46,831 nucleotides of DNA from Roseomonas sp. GC11 (GCF_024437745.1 NZ_JANFNY010000037.1:1-46831), one strand, 5' to 3'; numbered from the stretch's first letter, positions 15,627 through 23,197 are shown. A program made the numbers and translations. The notes: a model not told the origin generated them from the sequence alone.

Positions 15627-16438
15627 GCGACGCCACTGCCGAGACGAGCGACCTCGAGGAAGAGGTTGCCCGCGAAGAGGTCGCGTCCACACCCAACGAG
15701 TCTGCCGACCCGCAGGCCCTCGTTGACGCTGCCATCCCGCAAGACATCAGGGACAAGTACGAGATCTTCAGCTACCGGTCGGCGGCGGTCATACTGAGCC
15801 AGAGCCATCCGGCAGAGTTCGCCGAACTGATGGAGACCCTGCGCGCCTTCACGATCACCCAGCGGATGATCCGGATCGCGGGGGGCAACGAGTCCGACAT
15901 TCCCAAGCTCCTGACCGCTCGCCTGCGTCCTCTCGGCTGGCACGAGACCATTGTGCAGGGCGACCTGCTGGTCCGGCGCATTTGGAAAGAGCAGGTGCGG
16001 ACAACCCGGGGCGGCAAGGCGGTCTTCGAGAAACGGGAGACCACGTCAACCCGGCCCAAGTTCCTCGACGGCCACAAGATTGACTACGTCAAAGGCAAGG
16101 TCGCATTCGATTTGGAGTGGAACTCAAAGGACCAAACCTTTGACCGCGACCTGTACGCCTTTGCCGCATTCGCGACGTGCGGCGTGGTTGATGTGGGCGT
16201 GCTGGTCACCCGGGGCGTGAGTCTGAACCCCGTTTTCCGGCAGCTCGGCCCTGCTCTGAAAAAAGATGGCACCACTGAATACAAGGCCAATGGCGAGGAA
16301 CGCCCGACCGCGGATAAGTACGGCGCCTCGACCACGTGGATGGGCAAGCTGCTTTACCGACTGAACGCTGGGCGGAACGCGGGGTGTCCCGTGCTCGCCA
16401 TTGGAATTACGCCTGCCTGCATCGGGGACTGGCCATGA
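15623..16438 (+). CDS. BglII-like type II restriction endonuclease
   Basis: About 271 residues. An acidic N-terminus of 45 residues leads into YEIFSYRSAAVIL, a helical bundle with FAELMETLRAFTI and GGNESDIPKLL, then GWHETIV. The putative catalytic core KVAFDLEWNSKDQTFDRDLY (near residues 155-175) and VVDVGVLVTRG match the BglII/PD-(D/E)xK layout as I recall it, where an acidic strand with EWNxKD precedes DRDL and a DVGVxxTR strand. It starts inside the RHH stop (ATGA) and its own stop overlaps the methylase start (ATGA). The pairing with a methylase supports the assignment. Recognition site unknown. Confidence 0.75.
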   Translation: MSDATAETSDLEEEVAREEVASTPNESADPQALVDAAIPQDIRDKYEIFSYRSAAVILSQSHPAEFAELMETLRAFTITQRMIRIAGGNESDIPKLLTARLRPLGWHETIVQGDLLVRRIWKEQVRTTRGGKAVFEKRETTSTRPKFLDGHKIDYVKGKVAFDLEWNSKDQTFDRDLYAFAAFATCGVVDVGVLVTRGVSLNPVFRQLGPALKKDGTTEYKANGEERPTADKYGASTTWMGKLLYRLNAGRNAGCPVLAIGITPACIGDWP

Positions 16439-17142
16439 CGACTACAGACACACAGCCGGATCCGATTGTGGAGTTCCGCCAGCAGCTCGCCGGGAAGCGG
16501 TTCCATACCGTCCTCGCCGACCCGCCTTGGCGGTTCACGAACCGAACCGGGAAGATGGCGCCTGAGCACCGGCGCCTGTCGCGCTACGGAACCATGGACC
16601 TCGCAGAGATTAAGGCTCTGCCGGTACAAGACGTCCTGGCGCCGACTGCCCACCTGTATCTCTGGGTGCCCAATGCCCTGTTACCCGAGGGGCTCGAGGT
16701 CCTGAAGGCATGGGGGTTCGAGTACAAGTCGAACATCGTCTGGCACAAGCGTCGCAAGGACGGGGGTTCCGACGGCCGTGGGGTTGGCTTCTACTTCCGC
16801 AACGTCACCGAACTCCTGCTCTTTGGCGTGCGCGGGAAGAATGCCCGCACCGAGAAGCTTGGCCGAACCCAGGTGAACTACATCGGCAGTCAGAAGCGAG
16901 AGCATTCGCGGAAGCCTGACGAGCAGTACCCGCTTATCGAAGGGTGCTCTCTGGAGCCTCGCCTGGAGATCTTCGCTCGCGGTCCTCGTCCAGGTTGGAC
17001 TGTCTGGGGTAACCAGGCGGACAGCTACGAAATCGGCTGGGATACCTACGCCAACCACTCGCAGTCCGAAACCGAAGGCGCCGGGAAGGGACGTGGGAAG
17101 AAGAAAGGCGCTCAGCGCTCTCTCCTCTTGGCTGCCGAGTAG
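16435..17142 (+). CDS. MT-A70 family adenine-N6 DNA methyltransferase
   Basis: About 235 residues. The catalytic DPPW lies at residues 29-32 (TVLADPPWRF), with the family hallmarks YGTMDLAEIKALPV, HLYLWVPNALLPEGLEVLKA, WGFEYKSNIVWHK, FRNVTELLLFGVRG, KPDEQYPLIE, and RLEIFARGPRPGWTVWGNQ. This is full length for a prokaryotic MT-A70 m6A enzyme. It overlaps the endonuclease stop by ATGA and is the likely protective methylase of that restriction enzyme. The basic C-terminus (GKGRGKKKG) could aid DNA binding. Plasmid-borne restriction-modification pairs can stabilise their replicon after segregation. Confidence 0.9.
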   Translation: MTTTDTQPDPIVEFRQQLAGKRFHTVLADPPWRFTNRTGKMAPEHRRLSRYGTMDLAEIKALPVQDVLAPTAHLYLWVPNALLPEGLEVLKAWGFEYKSNIVWHKRRKDGGSDGRGVGFYFRNVTELLLFGVRGKNARTEKLGRTQVNYIGSQKREHSRKPDEQYPLIEGCSLEPRLEIFARGPRPGWTVWGNQADSYEIGWDTYANHSQSETEGAGKGRGKKKGAQRSLLLAAE

Positions 17143-17151
17143 CCGTGGCCT

Positions 17152-17180
17152 AGCCGCGAGGTAACCGCTACCTCGCGGCT
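17152..17180. terminator. Strong hairpin between convergent genes (possible terminator or protein site)
   Basis: Arms AGCCGCGAGGTA and TACCTCGCGGCT (12 bp) surround ACCGC between the methylase stop and the end of the convergent DUF2971 gene. There is no T-run, so termination is not certain. The centre contains GCGAGGTAACCGCTACC, a one-mismatch match to GCGAGGTAGCCGCTACC of the 233-bp repeats. Confidence 0.55.
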
Positions 17181-18001
17181 TAGAGCGGATCGATGTGGAT
17201 CCGGAAATGGTCTGGATCTACGCGAGCGCGAAGCAACTCCACCCGCTTCCGGCGCCCCTCAAGCCAGCCTGTCACTTCAGCGATGTCTTCATCAGGCGTT
17301 CTTGCTCCAAAGATGAGACCATCGAGTGCATCAGGGTGGAACGTGATTAGGCCGTTACCGCCGCCGGGCCTGACCGGGCTTCCGGGGTGACTCATCACTC
17401 GCCACTCGGCCTCGTACTGCCAGACGTCTGCCTTCGTCAGAATGGACTTGGTCATGATGGCGTCGCCATCGTCCAGGATAGGGTTCAGCACCGGCCTCGC
17501 TGCGCTGTAGAGCACGGGCTGCGCGGCACGGAACGGGAAGGCCCATTCGGCGCCGCTGAAGCGCAAGCACACGCCGGTGTGGGAAGCTCCGTAATGCGAC
17601 CACATGAGGACGTCGTCCGCCTTGGTCGAGAGCGAGAGCACCCCAGCTTCGTTCACCGTGCGCCACGTCTGCTCCCGCATCTGAGCGATGAAGGCTGGGG
17701 AGTTCTGCTGGCGGAGCGGGTCCCGCCGGATCTCCGCCAGCTGCGCCAGCAGCGCCTTCCGGTTCGGCGGCGCCGCCTTCTCACGAAAGAGCCGCATCAT
17801 GTACTTGTGGAACACCGCCGGAGACGCGGCCATCGAGAATGACGGAGCGCAATCGAAGGGGTCGTTGAAATCTGCGGGCTTTGCAAACCAGATGGCGTTG
17901 TTCTGGATGGTCACGCGGAGCAACTCTCGCGGTGATTTCGGCCCAGCACCTTGGAGCGAGCGATACTTGTAAAAATACGGCGGGTCAGCCTCGACACTCA
18001 C
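17180..18001 (-). CDS. DUF2971 family protein
   Basis: About 273 residues. The N-terminus YFYKYRSLQG followed by IQNNAIWFAKPADFNDPFDC (near residues 30-50) is the hallmark of DUF2971. The middle (VLSLSTKADDVLMWSHYGAS, then HTGVCLRFS) and late EAEWRVMSHPG also fit. Members are common in accessory islands and are suspected to act in defence or as ADP-ribosyltransferase-like effectors, but the function is not established. The start is GTG at 18001, 15 bp after the recombinase stop, so it is the last gene of the HNH / recombinase / DUF2971 operon. Confidence 0.75.
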   Translation of the reverse strand: MSVEADPPYFYKYRSLQGAGPKSPRELLRVTIQNNAIWFAKPADFNDPFDCAPSFSMAASPAVFHKYMMRLFREKAAPPNRKALLAQLAEIRRDPLRQQNSPAFIAQMREQTWRTVNEAGVLSLSTKADDVLMWSHYGASHTGVCLRFSGAEWAFPFRAAQPVLYSAARPVLNPILDDGDAIMTKSILTKADVWQYEAEWRVMSHPGSPVRPGGGNGLITFHPDALDGLIFGARTPDEDIAEVTGWLEGRRKRVELLRARVDPDHFRIHIDPL

Positions 18002-18016
18002 AAGGTCAGTCCTGTC

Positions 18017-18685
18017 CTACCACTGACCTACTCGCAGCAATGCCCTGCGCACTGCCGTGGGGGTCCAGTTCCCGCCGCGAGGCGTCCGCACGCCAGCCTC
18101 TGCCAACCCGTCAGCAAGAGCGGCAAGCGTGATGCGGCCCTCGGCGCGCAGTCGCTCCACTTCAGGTAGAACGAGCCATGCGTGCCGGGTCGCCGCTTCA
18201 ACCAACGCGGCGCGGGCGGCAGCGCTCTCGTCGGCACTTGGTCGCCAGCCACGGTCACCCCCCAGCTTCGTGCCCCTTGCCTTCGCCGCAGCCAAGGCCG
18301 CTTTCGTCCGCTGAGAGATCATCTGCCGCTCGTGCTCAGCCACGGCCGCGATGATGTGGACCGTGAGCCTGTTGGCTTCCGGCATGTCCGCCGCAACAAA
18401 TGGGATGTCGCTGTCCATCAGCGTACTGATGAGAGACACTCGCCGGGCGAGGCGGTCCAACTTGGCGACCAGCAGTGTGGCCCTGCGGCGCCTGCAGAGC
18501 GCCAGGGCGGCGTCTAACTGCGGGCGGCGAACCGCGTTGCCTGACTCAACCTCGGTGAACTCGGCGACGATCCGGTCAGATGGTCGCAGGAAGGCCGCAA
18601 CGGCGGTGCGCTGGGCTTCGAGACCAAGGCCACTGCGGCCCTGGCTCTCCGTAGATACCCTGAAGTACGAGCAGTAGTCAGTCAC
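18017..18685 (-). CDS. Serine recombinase (resolvase/invertase family)
   Basis: About 222 residues. YFRVSTESQGRSGLGLEAQR contains the nucleophilic Ser in RVS, then EVESGNAVRRPQLDAAL, LLVAKLDRLARRVSLISTLM with the conserved DRLAR, and EHERQMISQRTKAALAAAKA. A C-terminal helical domain ends in LADGLAEAGVRTPRGGNWTP, a typical Hin-like DNA-binding turn. It is a small recombinase of resolvase or invertase type. I chose the GTG at 18685 because it overlaps the HNH stop (GTGA). It may resolve plasmid dimers or mobilise this cassette. A cognate res site was not identified. Confidence 0.9.
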   Translation of the reverse strand: MTDYCSYFRVSTESQGRSGLGLEAQRTAVAAFLRPSDRIVAEFTEVESGNAVRRPQLDAALALCRRRRATLLVAKLDRLARRVSLISTLMDSDIPFVAADMPEANRLTVHIIAAVAEHERQMISQRTKAALAAAKARGTKLGGDRGWRPSADESAAARAALVEAATRHAWLVLPEVERLRAEGRITLAALADGLAEAGVRTPRGGNWTPTAVRRALLRVGQW

Positions 18686-19470
18686 GGCGGACAATCCCGC
18701 ATGACCATTTTCTGGCTATTCGGCATCGCGGCAAATGTATTGGCGTGGGGCTGCTCCATTACAGTCACCACCGCGCCAAACTGCTCTCGGATTTTGACGA
18801 CAGCACAGAGAATGCCTTCGCTCGGGCTGACGTTGTAGCGGTACAGGAATTGGTCAGAAAGGTCGATCCGACCCCTGACAGACTGCGCCAGCAGGGGAGT
18901 TATTTTGGTAATCGAATCAAGTGAGCCTTCTGCATTAAGCATGTCCATCCGGACAATCCAGATTTTGCCCCCGGCACACCTACGCCCCACGTGCTTGTAG
19001 AAGAGTGCCTGGCCAAGTCGGAACAATACTTCTTCGATGGCAGCCTGTGAGATTGGGCCGAGTTCTACGATGCCGTATCCTTGGTTGCGAAGGTAATCCC
19101 CCAACCCGTCTCCGAACTTTTCCCGAAACATTCGCCTCATTTGATTGCGGCTTGCTTCAGTCCACTCATCCAAAACTTCAGGACGATTAATCTTCAGGCT
19201 GCGAACAGTCTTCTCCCACGCCTCGTCTTCGGTTTCTTGAAACAGAGAGGGCCTCAGGATGGCCACTGCGACCTGCTCACTCTGCCTGCCTGCGGCATTG
19301 CAGGGTTGGCAGCAGGGGAACTCGTAGCCCTCAGGCCAGTGGCGGTTCTGGAAGAGAGCACGGGGCGGGCAGTGGTCGGTCGTCGTGGCCACGGCGCCAC
19401 AATAGCAGCAGGTGGGATGCTCTCGCAGGAACTGCTGCCGATTGTACTGCTTGAGCTTGGCCTCGCCCAT
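18682..19470 (-). CDS. HNH-like nuclease domain protein
   Basis: About 262 residues. The N-terminal 65 residues carry CCYCGAVATTTDHCPPRALF and then PCCQPCNAAGRQSEQ: two Cys pairs plus a DH motif, the layout of a zinc-bound HNH/His-Me finger nuclease. The remaining 200 residues (KINRPEVLDEWTEASRNQMR ... ILCAVVKIREQFGAVVTVME) are not recognised and may be a sensor or specificity domain. It heads a leftward operon with overlapping starts into the serine recombinase and DUF2971 genes and diverges from a HEPN-like gene. A defence role is inferred from this company only. Confidence 0.7.
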   Translation of the reverse strand: MGEAKLKQYNRQQFLREHPTCCYCGAVATTTDHCPPRALFQNRHWPEGYEFPCCQPCNAAGRQSEQVAVAILRPSLFQETEDEAWEKTVRSLKINRPEVLDEWTEASRNQMRRMFREKFGDGLGDYLRNQGYGIVELGPISQAAIEEVLFRLGQALFYKHVGRRCAGGKIWIVRMDMLNAEGSLDSITKITPLLAQSVRGRIDLSDQFLYRYNVSPSEGILCAVVKIREQFGAVVTVMEQPHANTFAAMPNSQKMVMRDCPP

Positions 19471-19547
19471 TGGTCCCTCTGGATGACGTTGCGCTGCGGC
19501 ACCGGCCGTGACGGTCAGTTCGGAGCACTGGCCCTATGATGCGGCGC

Positions 19548-19604
19548 TTTTGTCACACCAGCAACGGACATTGCCCAGGTTGACAAAAAGTGGACGCGGC
19601 GCCG
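19548..19604 (+). promoter_or_regulatory. Divergent regulatory region with inverted repeat and candidate promoter
   Basis: TTTTGTCA (19548-19555) and TGACAAAA (19581-19588) are perfect inverted arms between the HNH operon and the HEPN-like gene. TTGACA at 19580-19585 is a consensus -35, with TATGGT about 19 bp downstream as a weak -10. The arm overlapping the -35 suggests a repressor site. Confidence 0.5.
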
Positions 19605-19636
19605 TATGGTCGGGACAGGCGACGGGGGGTGGCTTC

Positions 19637-20071
19637 TTGGCTCAGGATGAACAACTAAAATTGGTGGCCTTGCACGGTCATTGGTGCGTCGCGGATGCCG
19701 TGCGCCACCACTTGCGGCATTCGACAGAAGCCGAACGAGCGCGGGCGGGATTACATGCCGACCCCGCTCAGCTCGCTGCGCACATGTCGGTCTTCTACGT
19801 CCTAACCGTTTGGTATGCGCTGCTCTACGTTGTTGTCGAGGGATACACGGAACTCCGCTGCCGTGATTCGGCAGTGGACGCACTGCTTGCGCAGGACGGG
19901 ATGCGCGACGCGCTCCGGCTCTTTCGAAATGCGACCTTCCACTATCAGCAGGAGCCGATCTCACCAAAGATGATGCGCTTCCTTGAGATGGATGACGGCG
20001 CCGATTGGGCTCGAAAGCTCAACAGTGCACTGAAGGCTTTCTTTGAGGGGGCTTTGGACATCAGGGGATGA
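19637..20071 (+). CDS. HEPN-like protein with RxxxxH motif
   Basis: About 144 residues and all-helical. RNATFH (R97 to H102, in LRLFRNATFHYQ) is the Rx4-6H catalytic signature of HEPN ribonucleases. Two preceding helices (VFYVLTVWYALLYVVVEGY) fit the hydrophobic core. The family function is unknown. Many HEPN proteins are RNase toxins or defence effectors, but some lack activity. I prefer the TTG start at 19637, preceded by GGGGGG; an upstream ATG at 19508 would need translation through the promoter-like region. It diverges from the HNH operon. No antitoxin-like nucleotidyltransferase is adjacent. Confidence 0.65.
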   Translation: MAQDEQLKLVALHGHWCVADAVRHHLRHSTEAERARAGLHADPAQLAAHMSVFYVLTVWYALLYVVVEGYTELRCRDSAVDALLAQDGMRDALRLFRNATFHYQQEPISPKMMRFLEMDDGADWARKLNSALKAFFEGALDIRG

Positions 20072-20132
20072 AAGGTGCCGCCAGCGCTATTCAGGGGCTC
20101 TCGCGGGACAGGTCATTGTGTAAACTATATTC

Positions 20133-20519
20133 ATGCTCCCGTTCCCGACATCCCTTCGCGTCGCCGCGTCGAACGTGCTCGGCGGCTGTGACTACACCTC
20201 GGCCATCAAGGAGTTCCTCGACCACGCCTCGCGTTTTGGCGTGGCGCGCGAAATCCTTGAGGACGCCCCCCCGCACTTGCCGCACCCAATGCATCGCGCG
20301 CATCTCGCCGCGGTGGCCGAGACGCTCGCGGAATTGGGCGGTCTATCCGTGCCTGGCTGGACTGAATGGCCCGAATTTGCGGGGCTCGACGAACCGGTGC
20401 CTGCGGATCCGGAGCGGCGCGCCCGGCTGGCGCCCGCCACCCCGCCCGCGTTCGCCCGCCGCGGCCTCTACGGACCGGCGATGACCGCTCTCTCGCGTCG
20501 CATGCAAGCGACTGGGTGA
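20133..20519 (+). CDS. Hypothetical protein, possibly antitoxin-like
   Basis: About 128 residues. An N-terminal helical part (FLDHASRFGVAREILEDAPP) is followed by Pro-rich segments and PPAFARRGLYGPAMTALSRR at the C-terminus. The late FxxRGLY-ALxR pattern is reminiscent of small proteins found beside DUF6036-like nucleotidyltransferases, a toxin-antitoxin-like context, but no such neighbour is present here. TAAACT lies at -12 to -7 from the ATG, so a leaderless transcript is possible. It lies 61 bp after the HEPN-like gene in the same direction and could be a functional partner. Confidence 0.5.
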   Translation: MLPFPTSLRVAASNVLGGCDYTSAIKEFLDHASRFGVAREILEDAPPHLPHPMHRAHLAAVAETLAELGGLSVPGWTEWPEFAGLDEPVPADPERRARLAPATPPAFARRGLYGPAMTALSRRMQATG

Positions 20520-20558
20520 GCTTGGGGCAGGGTGCCTTCCGCGCCCCAGGAGAGCTCC

Positions 20559-20831
20559 ATGGTCCCCGACGAGATACCCGACATCACTGCCGAGACCGTC
20601 CGCCAGCTGCGCAAGGCTGGCGTCTCCCTGACCGTCGGCGATGGCACCTCGCACGCCAGCTTCTCTACCGAGGACGGGCGACTGCTCGACCTTCTGCGAA
20701 CCGAAGGCATGTCGGTGGCCGACGTGGTGCGTGTCGGCCACGCACTGCGCAGGGCCTACGCGCAGGGCAGGCTGGACGTAGAAACCGAGCGCGGACCAGA
20801 ATGGGCGGAAGGCGCCTGCCTGCTCCGCTGA
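20559..20831 (+). CDS. Small hypothetical protein
   Basis: About 90 residues: VRQLRKAGVSLTVGDGTSHA, then LLDLLRTEGMSVADVVRVGH and ALRRAYAQGRLDVE. The middle pair of helices could be an HTH but is not diagnostic. The start at 20559 follows CAGGAGAG. It is the last rightward gene before a very strong bidirectional terminator. Confidence 0.5.
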   Translation: MVPDEIPDITAETVRQLRKAGVSLTVGDGTSHASFSTEDGRLLDLLRTEGMSVADVVRVGHALRRAYAQGRLDVETERGPEWAEGACLLR

Positions 20832-20840
20832 GCAGATGAA

Positions 20841-20882
20841 ATAAGGAAGGGCGCCGAGGTCATCCTCGGCGCCCTTCCTTAT
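20841..20882. terminator. Bidirectional terminator, 19-bp perfect inverted repeat
   Basis: Perfect 19-bp arms (20841-20859 and 20864-20882) surround the loop TCAT. The stem core is GGGCGCCGAGG, the outer part is AT-rich and the plus strand continues CCTTATTT. It separates the rightward 20559 gene from the leftward tRNA, whose CCA end lies 2 bp away. It therefore probably stops transcription both ways. Confidence 0.85.
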
Positions 20883-20883
20883 T

Positions 20884-20960
20884 TGGTGCGCGCGGTTGGA
20901 TTCGAACCAACGACCGACCTGTTATGAGCAGGCAGCTCTAACCGCTGAGCATACGCGCGC
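20884..20960 (-). tRNA. tRNA with CAU anticodon (Ile2 or elongator Met)
   Basis: Read on the minus strand: acceptor GCGCGCG pairs with CGCGCGC, D-stem GCTC/GAGC, anticodon stem GCCTG/CAGGT, loop CTCATAA (anticodon CAT), T-stem GTTGG/CCAAC with TTCGAAT loop, and a genomically encoded ACCA end. The 8-base D-loop AGCGGTTA and the 5-base variable loop resemble tRNA-Ile2, whose C34 is changed to lysidine to read AUA, but elongator Met cannot be excluded. Three bases (TAT) join the acceptor and D stems instead of the usual two. Phage tRNAs typically supplement rare codons. Confidence 0.9.
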
Positions 20961-20967
20961 GAACTCG

Positions 20968-21276
20968 TCAGGCGTTGCCTGCGGCTTCTCGGATGAGCCC
21001 TGCCAGCGGCAGAATGGGGCTGTCCGGATGCTGGGCGGACAGGGCCTGTGTCAGTGCCCGTTCGGCCGCGAGCTGTGCCCGAAGCTCGGCGACCTGGTTC
21101 TGCAGCGTCCGCATTCCCTGGATGCTCGCGGTGAGGCTCTCCATCGCGGCGGCAGTGGCCCGCTGAGATGCGAGAGCCAAGTCGTCGGCAGCCCGCGCGC
21201 GAGCGCCCGCGCCCATCGCGAGGCCGAACATCAGATCGCTGTCGATGCCGTTGCCGGGGGTGCTGGATCCGAACAT
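20968..21276 (-). CDS. Small coiled-coil hypothetical protein
   Basis: About 102 residues. A Gly-rich N-terminus (MFGSSTPGNGIDSDLMFGLA) is followed by a long helix, SLTASIQGMRTLQNQVAELR and on through AQLAAERALTQALS, that looks like a coiled coil. GAGGAG upstream supports ATG 21276. It ends 7 bp from the tRNA and probably shares its transcript. It diverges from the 21398 gene. Not recognised; a virion or accessory role is possible because many small phage structural proteins have this make-up. Confidence 0.55.
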   Translation of the reverse strand: MFGSSTPGNGIDSDLMFGLAMGAGARARAADDLALASQRATAAAMESLTASIQGMRTLQNQVAELRAQLAAERALTQALSAQHPDSPILPLAGLIREAAGNA

Positions 21277-21397
21277 CGGGGTGTCTCCTCGGGGTCGCTG
21301 CAACCTGGCATCGAATTCTGTTGTCGTCAATGTCGATTGGTATTATCTACAATCCAACACCCGCTACCCCAGGCTTTGCGGGAGAGAGGAGCACCCC

Positions 21398-21832
21398 ATG
21401 ATGACAGCCGTCGCCCCGGCCACCGCTCGTGAGACTGTGCTCCTCGCACTCGGCGACGCCTGGGAAGCGGCGGATGCCGCTGGGCTGGAAGAACTCGCTC
21501 TCGACATCGAGGCCGACACGCAGGAAGCCCGGACGGATCCGGAACTGGCGCCGCCGCGGCTGGGTGTGCCCGCTGGCCTGGAGCTCTGGGGTGCCGATGT
21601 CGTGCGGCGCCTGGCGGCCGCGCTGAGGGGCGGGGACGCCGCCGAGGCCGCCAGGCAGGCAGCGCTCTTGGAGCTGGCGTTCGGTGCGCGCGGTGCCCGG
21701 TCGAGCCATGCGGCCGCCGTGGCTCGGCACGGGCACCGGCTCATCCGGCGCACCGCGACTGGCTGGCCGCCGTCGAACCAGGATGCGGCGGCCGAGGCAC
21801 TGCGCACGCTGCGCGTCGCCGCCGGGGGGTGA
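21398..21832 (+). CDS. Hypothetical protein, first gene of an inward plus-strand cassette
   Basis: About 144 residues, Ala-rich and helical throughout, with acidic repeats such as LEELALDIEADTQEARTDPE. No catalytic motif is seen. GGAGAGAGGAG lies just upstream of the ATG. The gap to the divergent 20968-21276 gene contains CTGTTG, 17 bp, TATTAT (about 21322-21350) as a candidate promoter. It starts a run of four rightward genes that face the end of the leftward late operon. Confidence 0.5.
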   Translation: MMTAVAPATARETVLLALGDAWEAADAAGLEELALDIEADTQEARTDPELAPPRLGVPAGLELWGADVVRRLAAALRGGDAAEAARQAALLELAFGARGARSSHAAAVARHGHRLIRRTATGWPPSNQDAAAEALRTLRVAAGG

Positions 21833-21901
21833 CGGAAGACGCGTCTCGCTTGCCAGCGGCAGCGGCAGAACAGGGTCAGGCCCCAGCAGGAGCATCACCC
21901 C

Positions 21902-22714
21902 ATGTCCATCCGCGACGCCATCAGCAATGTCATCGCTTCGGTTCTCGAGGCCATCAAGTCGGCAGCCGGGAAGCTCGTCGCCCGGTCGCGCACCGTCATC
22001 CGCCATGGGAAGCGGGTCGTGGAAACGACCTACGAATGGGTGCAGGACACAGCCATCCCGGCTCTGAAGCCGGTAGTCTCGGGTATCGGTGCGGCCACCA
22101 CGTCGGCCAGTCGGTCCTTCGGTGGCATGGTCTCGTCCGCTCGCGAAGCCCGAGCGGACCGCAGGGCCGTCGCTGAGCAGCGTGCCCACGATATCGCGGT
22201 CGCCAAGGCAGGTCGCTCCGGCAGCGGTGTCTCCTTGTCCCTGTTCGGCCGTGGCGGCGTCGTCGCCCCTGAGGCGCCTGCGCAGAAGCCCGAGGTCGAG
22301 CCCAAGGCGACGGCGCCCGCCGCCGCGCCGCAGGTCTCTGAGGAAGAGGTCTATGCCGGGCGTGTCCGTGCCGCCGCCAAGCGCTTGGCGCGCGAGCAGG
22401 CGGTCGAATGGCCCGGCATCCATGCCGAGCACCGCGAGTGGCTCCAGTCGATGGACCGGCGCCAGCTCGAGACGCTTGGCGGCACGACACGCGAGCGGGT
22501 GATGGGGCACCTCGACGGCTCCCGCCTGCTGAGTGGCGTTCCGGAGGTCGAGGCGGCCGCTGCCGCCCGTGAGGCTGAGGCGGCACTGGCGGAAGCCAGG
22601 CACCCGCGCGTCACGGGCTCGGGCCTTGCCGACCGGCTGCGGGAGCGGCAGGCGGCCCGCCGCGCCGGTCAGACGGCGTCGCTGGCCGATGAGCTGCGGC
22701 GCGAACCCGCATGA
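21902..22714 (+). CDS. Hypothetical Ala/Arg-rich protein
   Basis: About 270 residues. The N-terminal 75 residues are amphipathic and helical (MSIRDAISNVIASVLEAIKS). A Pro/Ala-rich linker follows near residues 120-145, then a charged helical C-terminal region with VYAGRVRAAAKRLAREQAVE and repeated Ala/Glu/Arg segments. A GGAG-CCCCATG leader supports the start. No catalytic residues are evident. It could be a structural or nucleoid-associated protein; this is only a description. Confidence 0.5.
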   Translation: MSIRDAISNVIASVLEAIKSAAGKLVARSRTVIRHGKRVVETTYEWVQDTAIPALKPVVSGIGAATTSASRSFGGMVSSAREARADRRAVAEQRAHDIAVAKAGRSGSGVSLSLFGRGGVVAPEAPAQKPEVEPKATAPAAAPQVSEEEVYAGRVRAAAKRLAREQAVEWPGIHAEHREWLQSMDRRQLETLGGTTRERVMGHLDGSRLLSGVPEVEAAAAAREAEAALAEARHPRVTGSGLADRLRERQAARRAGQTASLADELRREPA

Positions 22715-22825
22715 GGCGAACCGGCAGCGGGACATGACTTGGGGGGCGTCGCCGCATGGTGACCGCCCCCTTTTCTTGCCAGGACCACCGGCATCCTGGC
22801 TCAGGCAACCCCAGAGGAGCGCCCC

Positions 22826-23197
22826 ATGCTGAACCAGGACCTCTCCGATATCGACCGCTGGCCTGACCAGCCCTACCCCCGCATCGAGATCATCCCGCCA
22901 GGCGAGGGGCCAGTGCAGTGCTTCCGGGTCGGACCCATTGGCTCGGTGGAAGCGGCCCGCGCACGGCGCGCGCTGCGCGGCTCCCGCGCCATCCTCATCG
23001 ACGGGCGCCCGCCGTTGAACGTCACAGCGACGCTCGACGAAGCCCTTCAGACGCTGGACCGGTCCGGGCGGGCGTGTGACGAGCTGGACCTGCACTGGCT
23101 GCACCACCCGGAATCCATCCGCGGCGCCGAGGCATGCAGGCTGGCCGTCTACGAACTCGACCGGCTGCACCGGATGATCCTCGAAGCCGACGGCTAA
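22826..23197 (+). CDS. Hypothetical protein
   Basis: About 123 residues, mixed alpha/beta: YPRIEIIPPGEGPVQCFRVG, ARRALRGSRAILIDGRPPLN and ELDLHWLHHPESIRGAEACR. AGAGGAGCGCCCC precedes the ATG, the shared leader style of this element. The 111-bp gap before it contains no gene. Third gene of the plus-strand cassette; not recognised. Confidence 0.5.
   Translation: MLNQDLSDIDRWPDQPYPRIEIIPPGEGPVQCFRVGPIGSVEAARARRALRGSRAILIDGRPPLNVTATLDEALQTLDRSGRACDELDLHWLHHPESIRGAEACRLAVYELDRLHRMILEADG

Noticed and set aside
20884-20960. tRNA as an attB/attP remnant
   Set aside because: The tRNA is complete and lies 7 kb from the tyrosine recombinase with no flanking duplicated 3' end.
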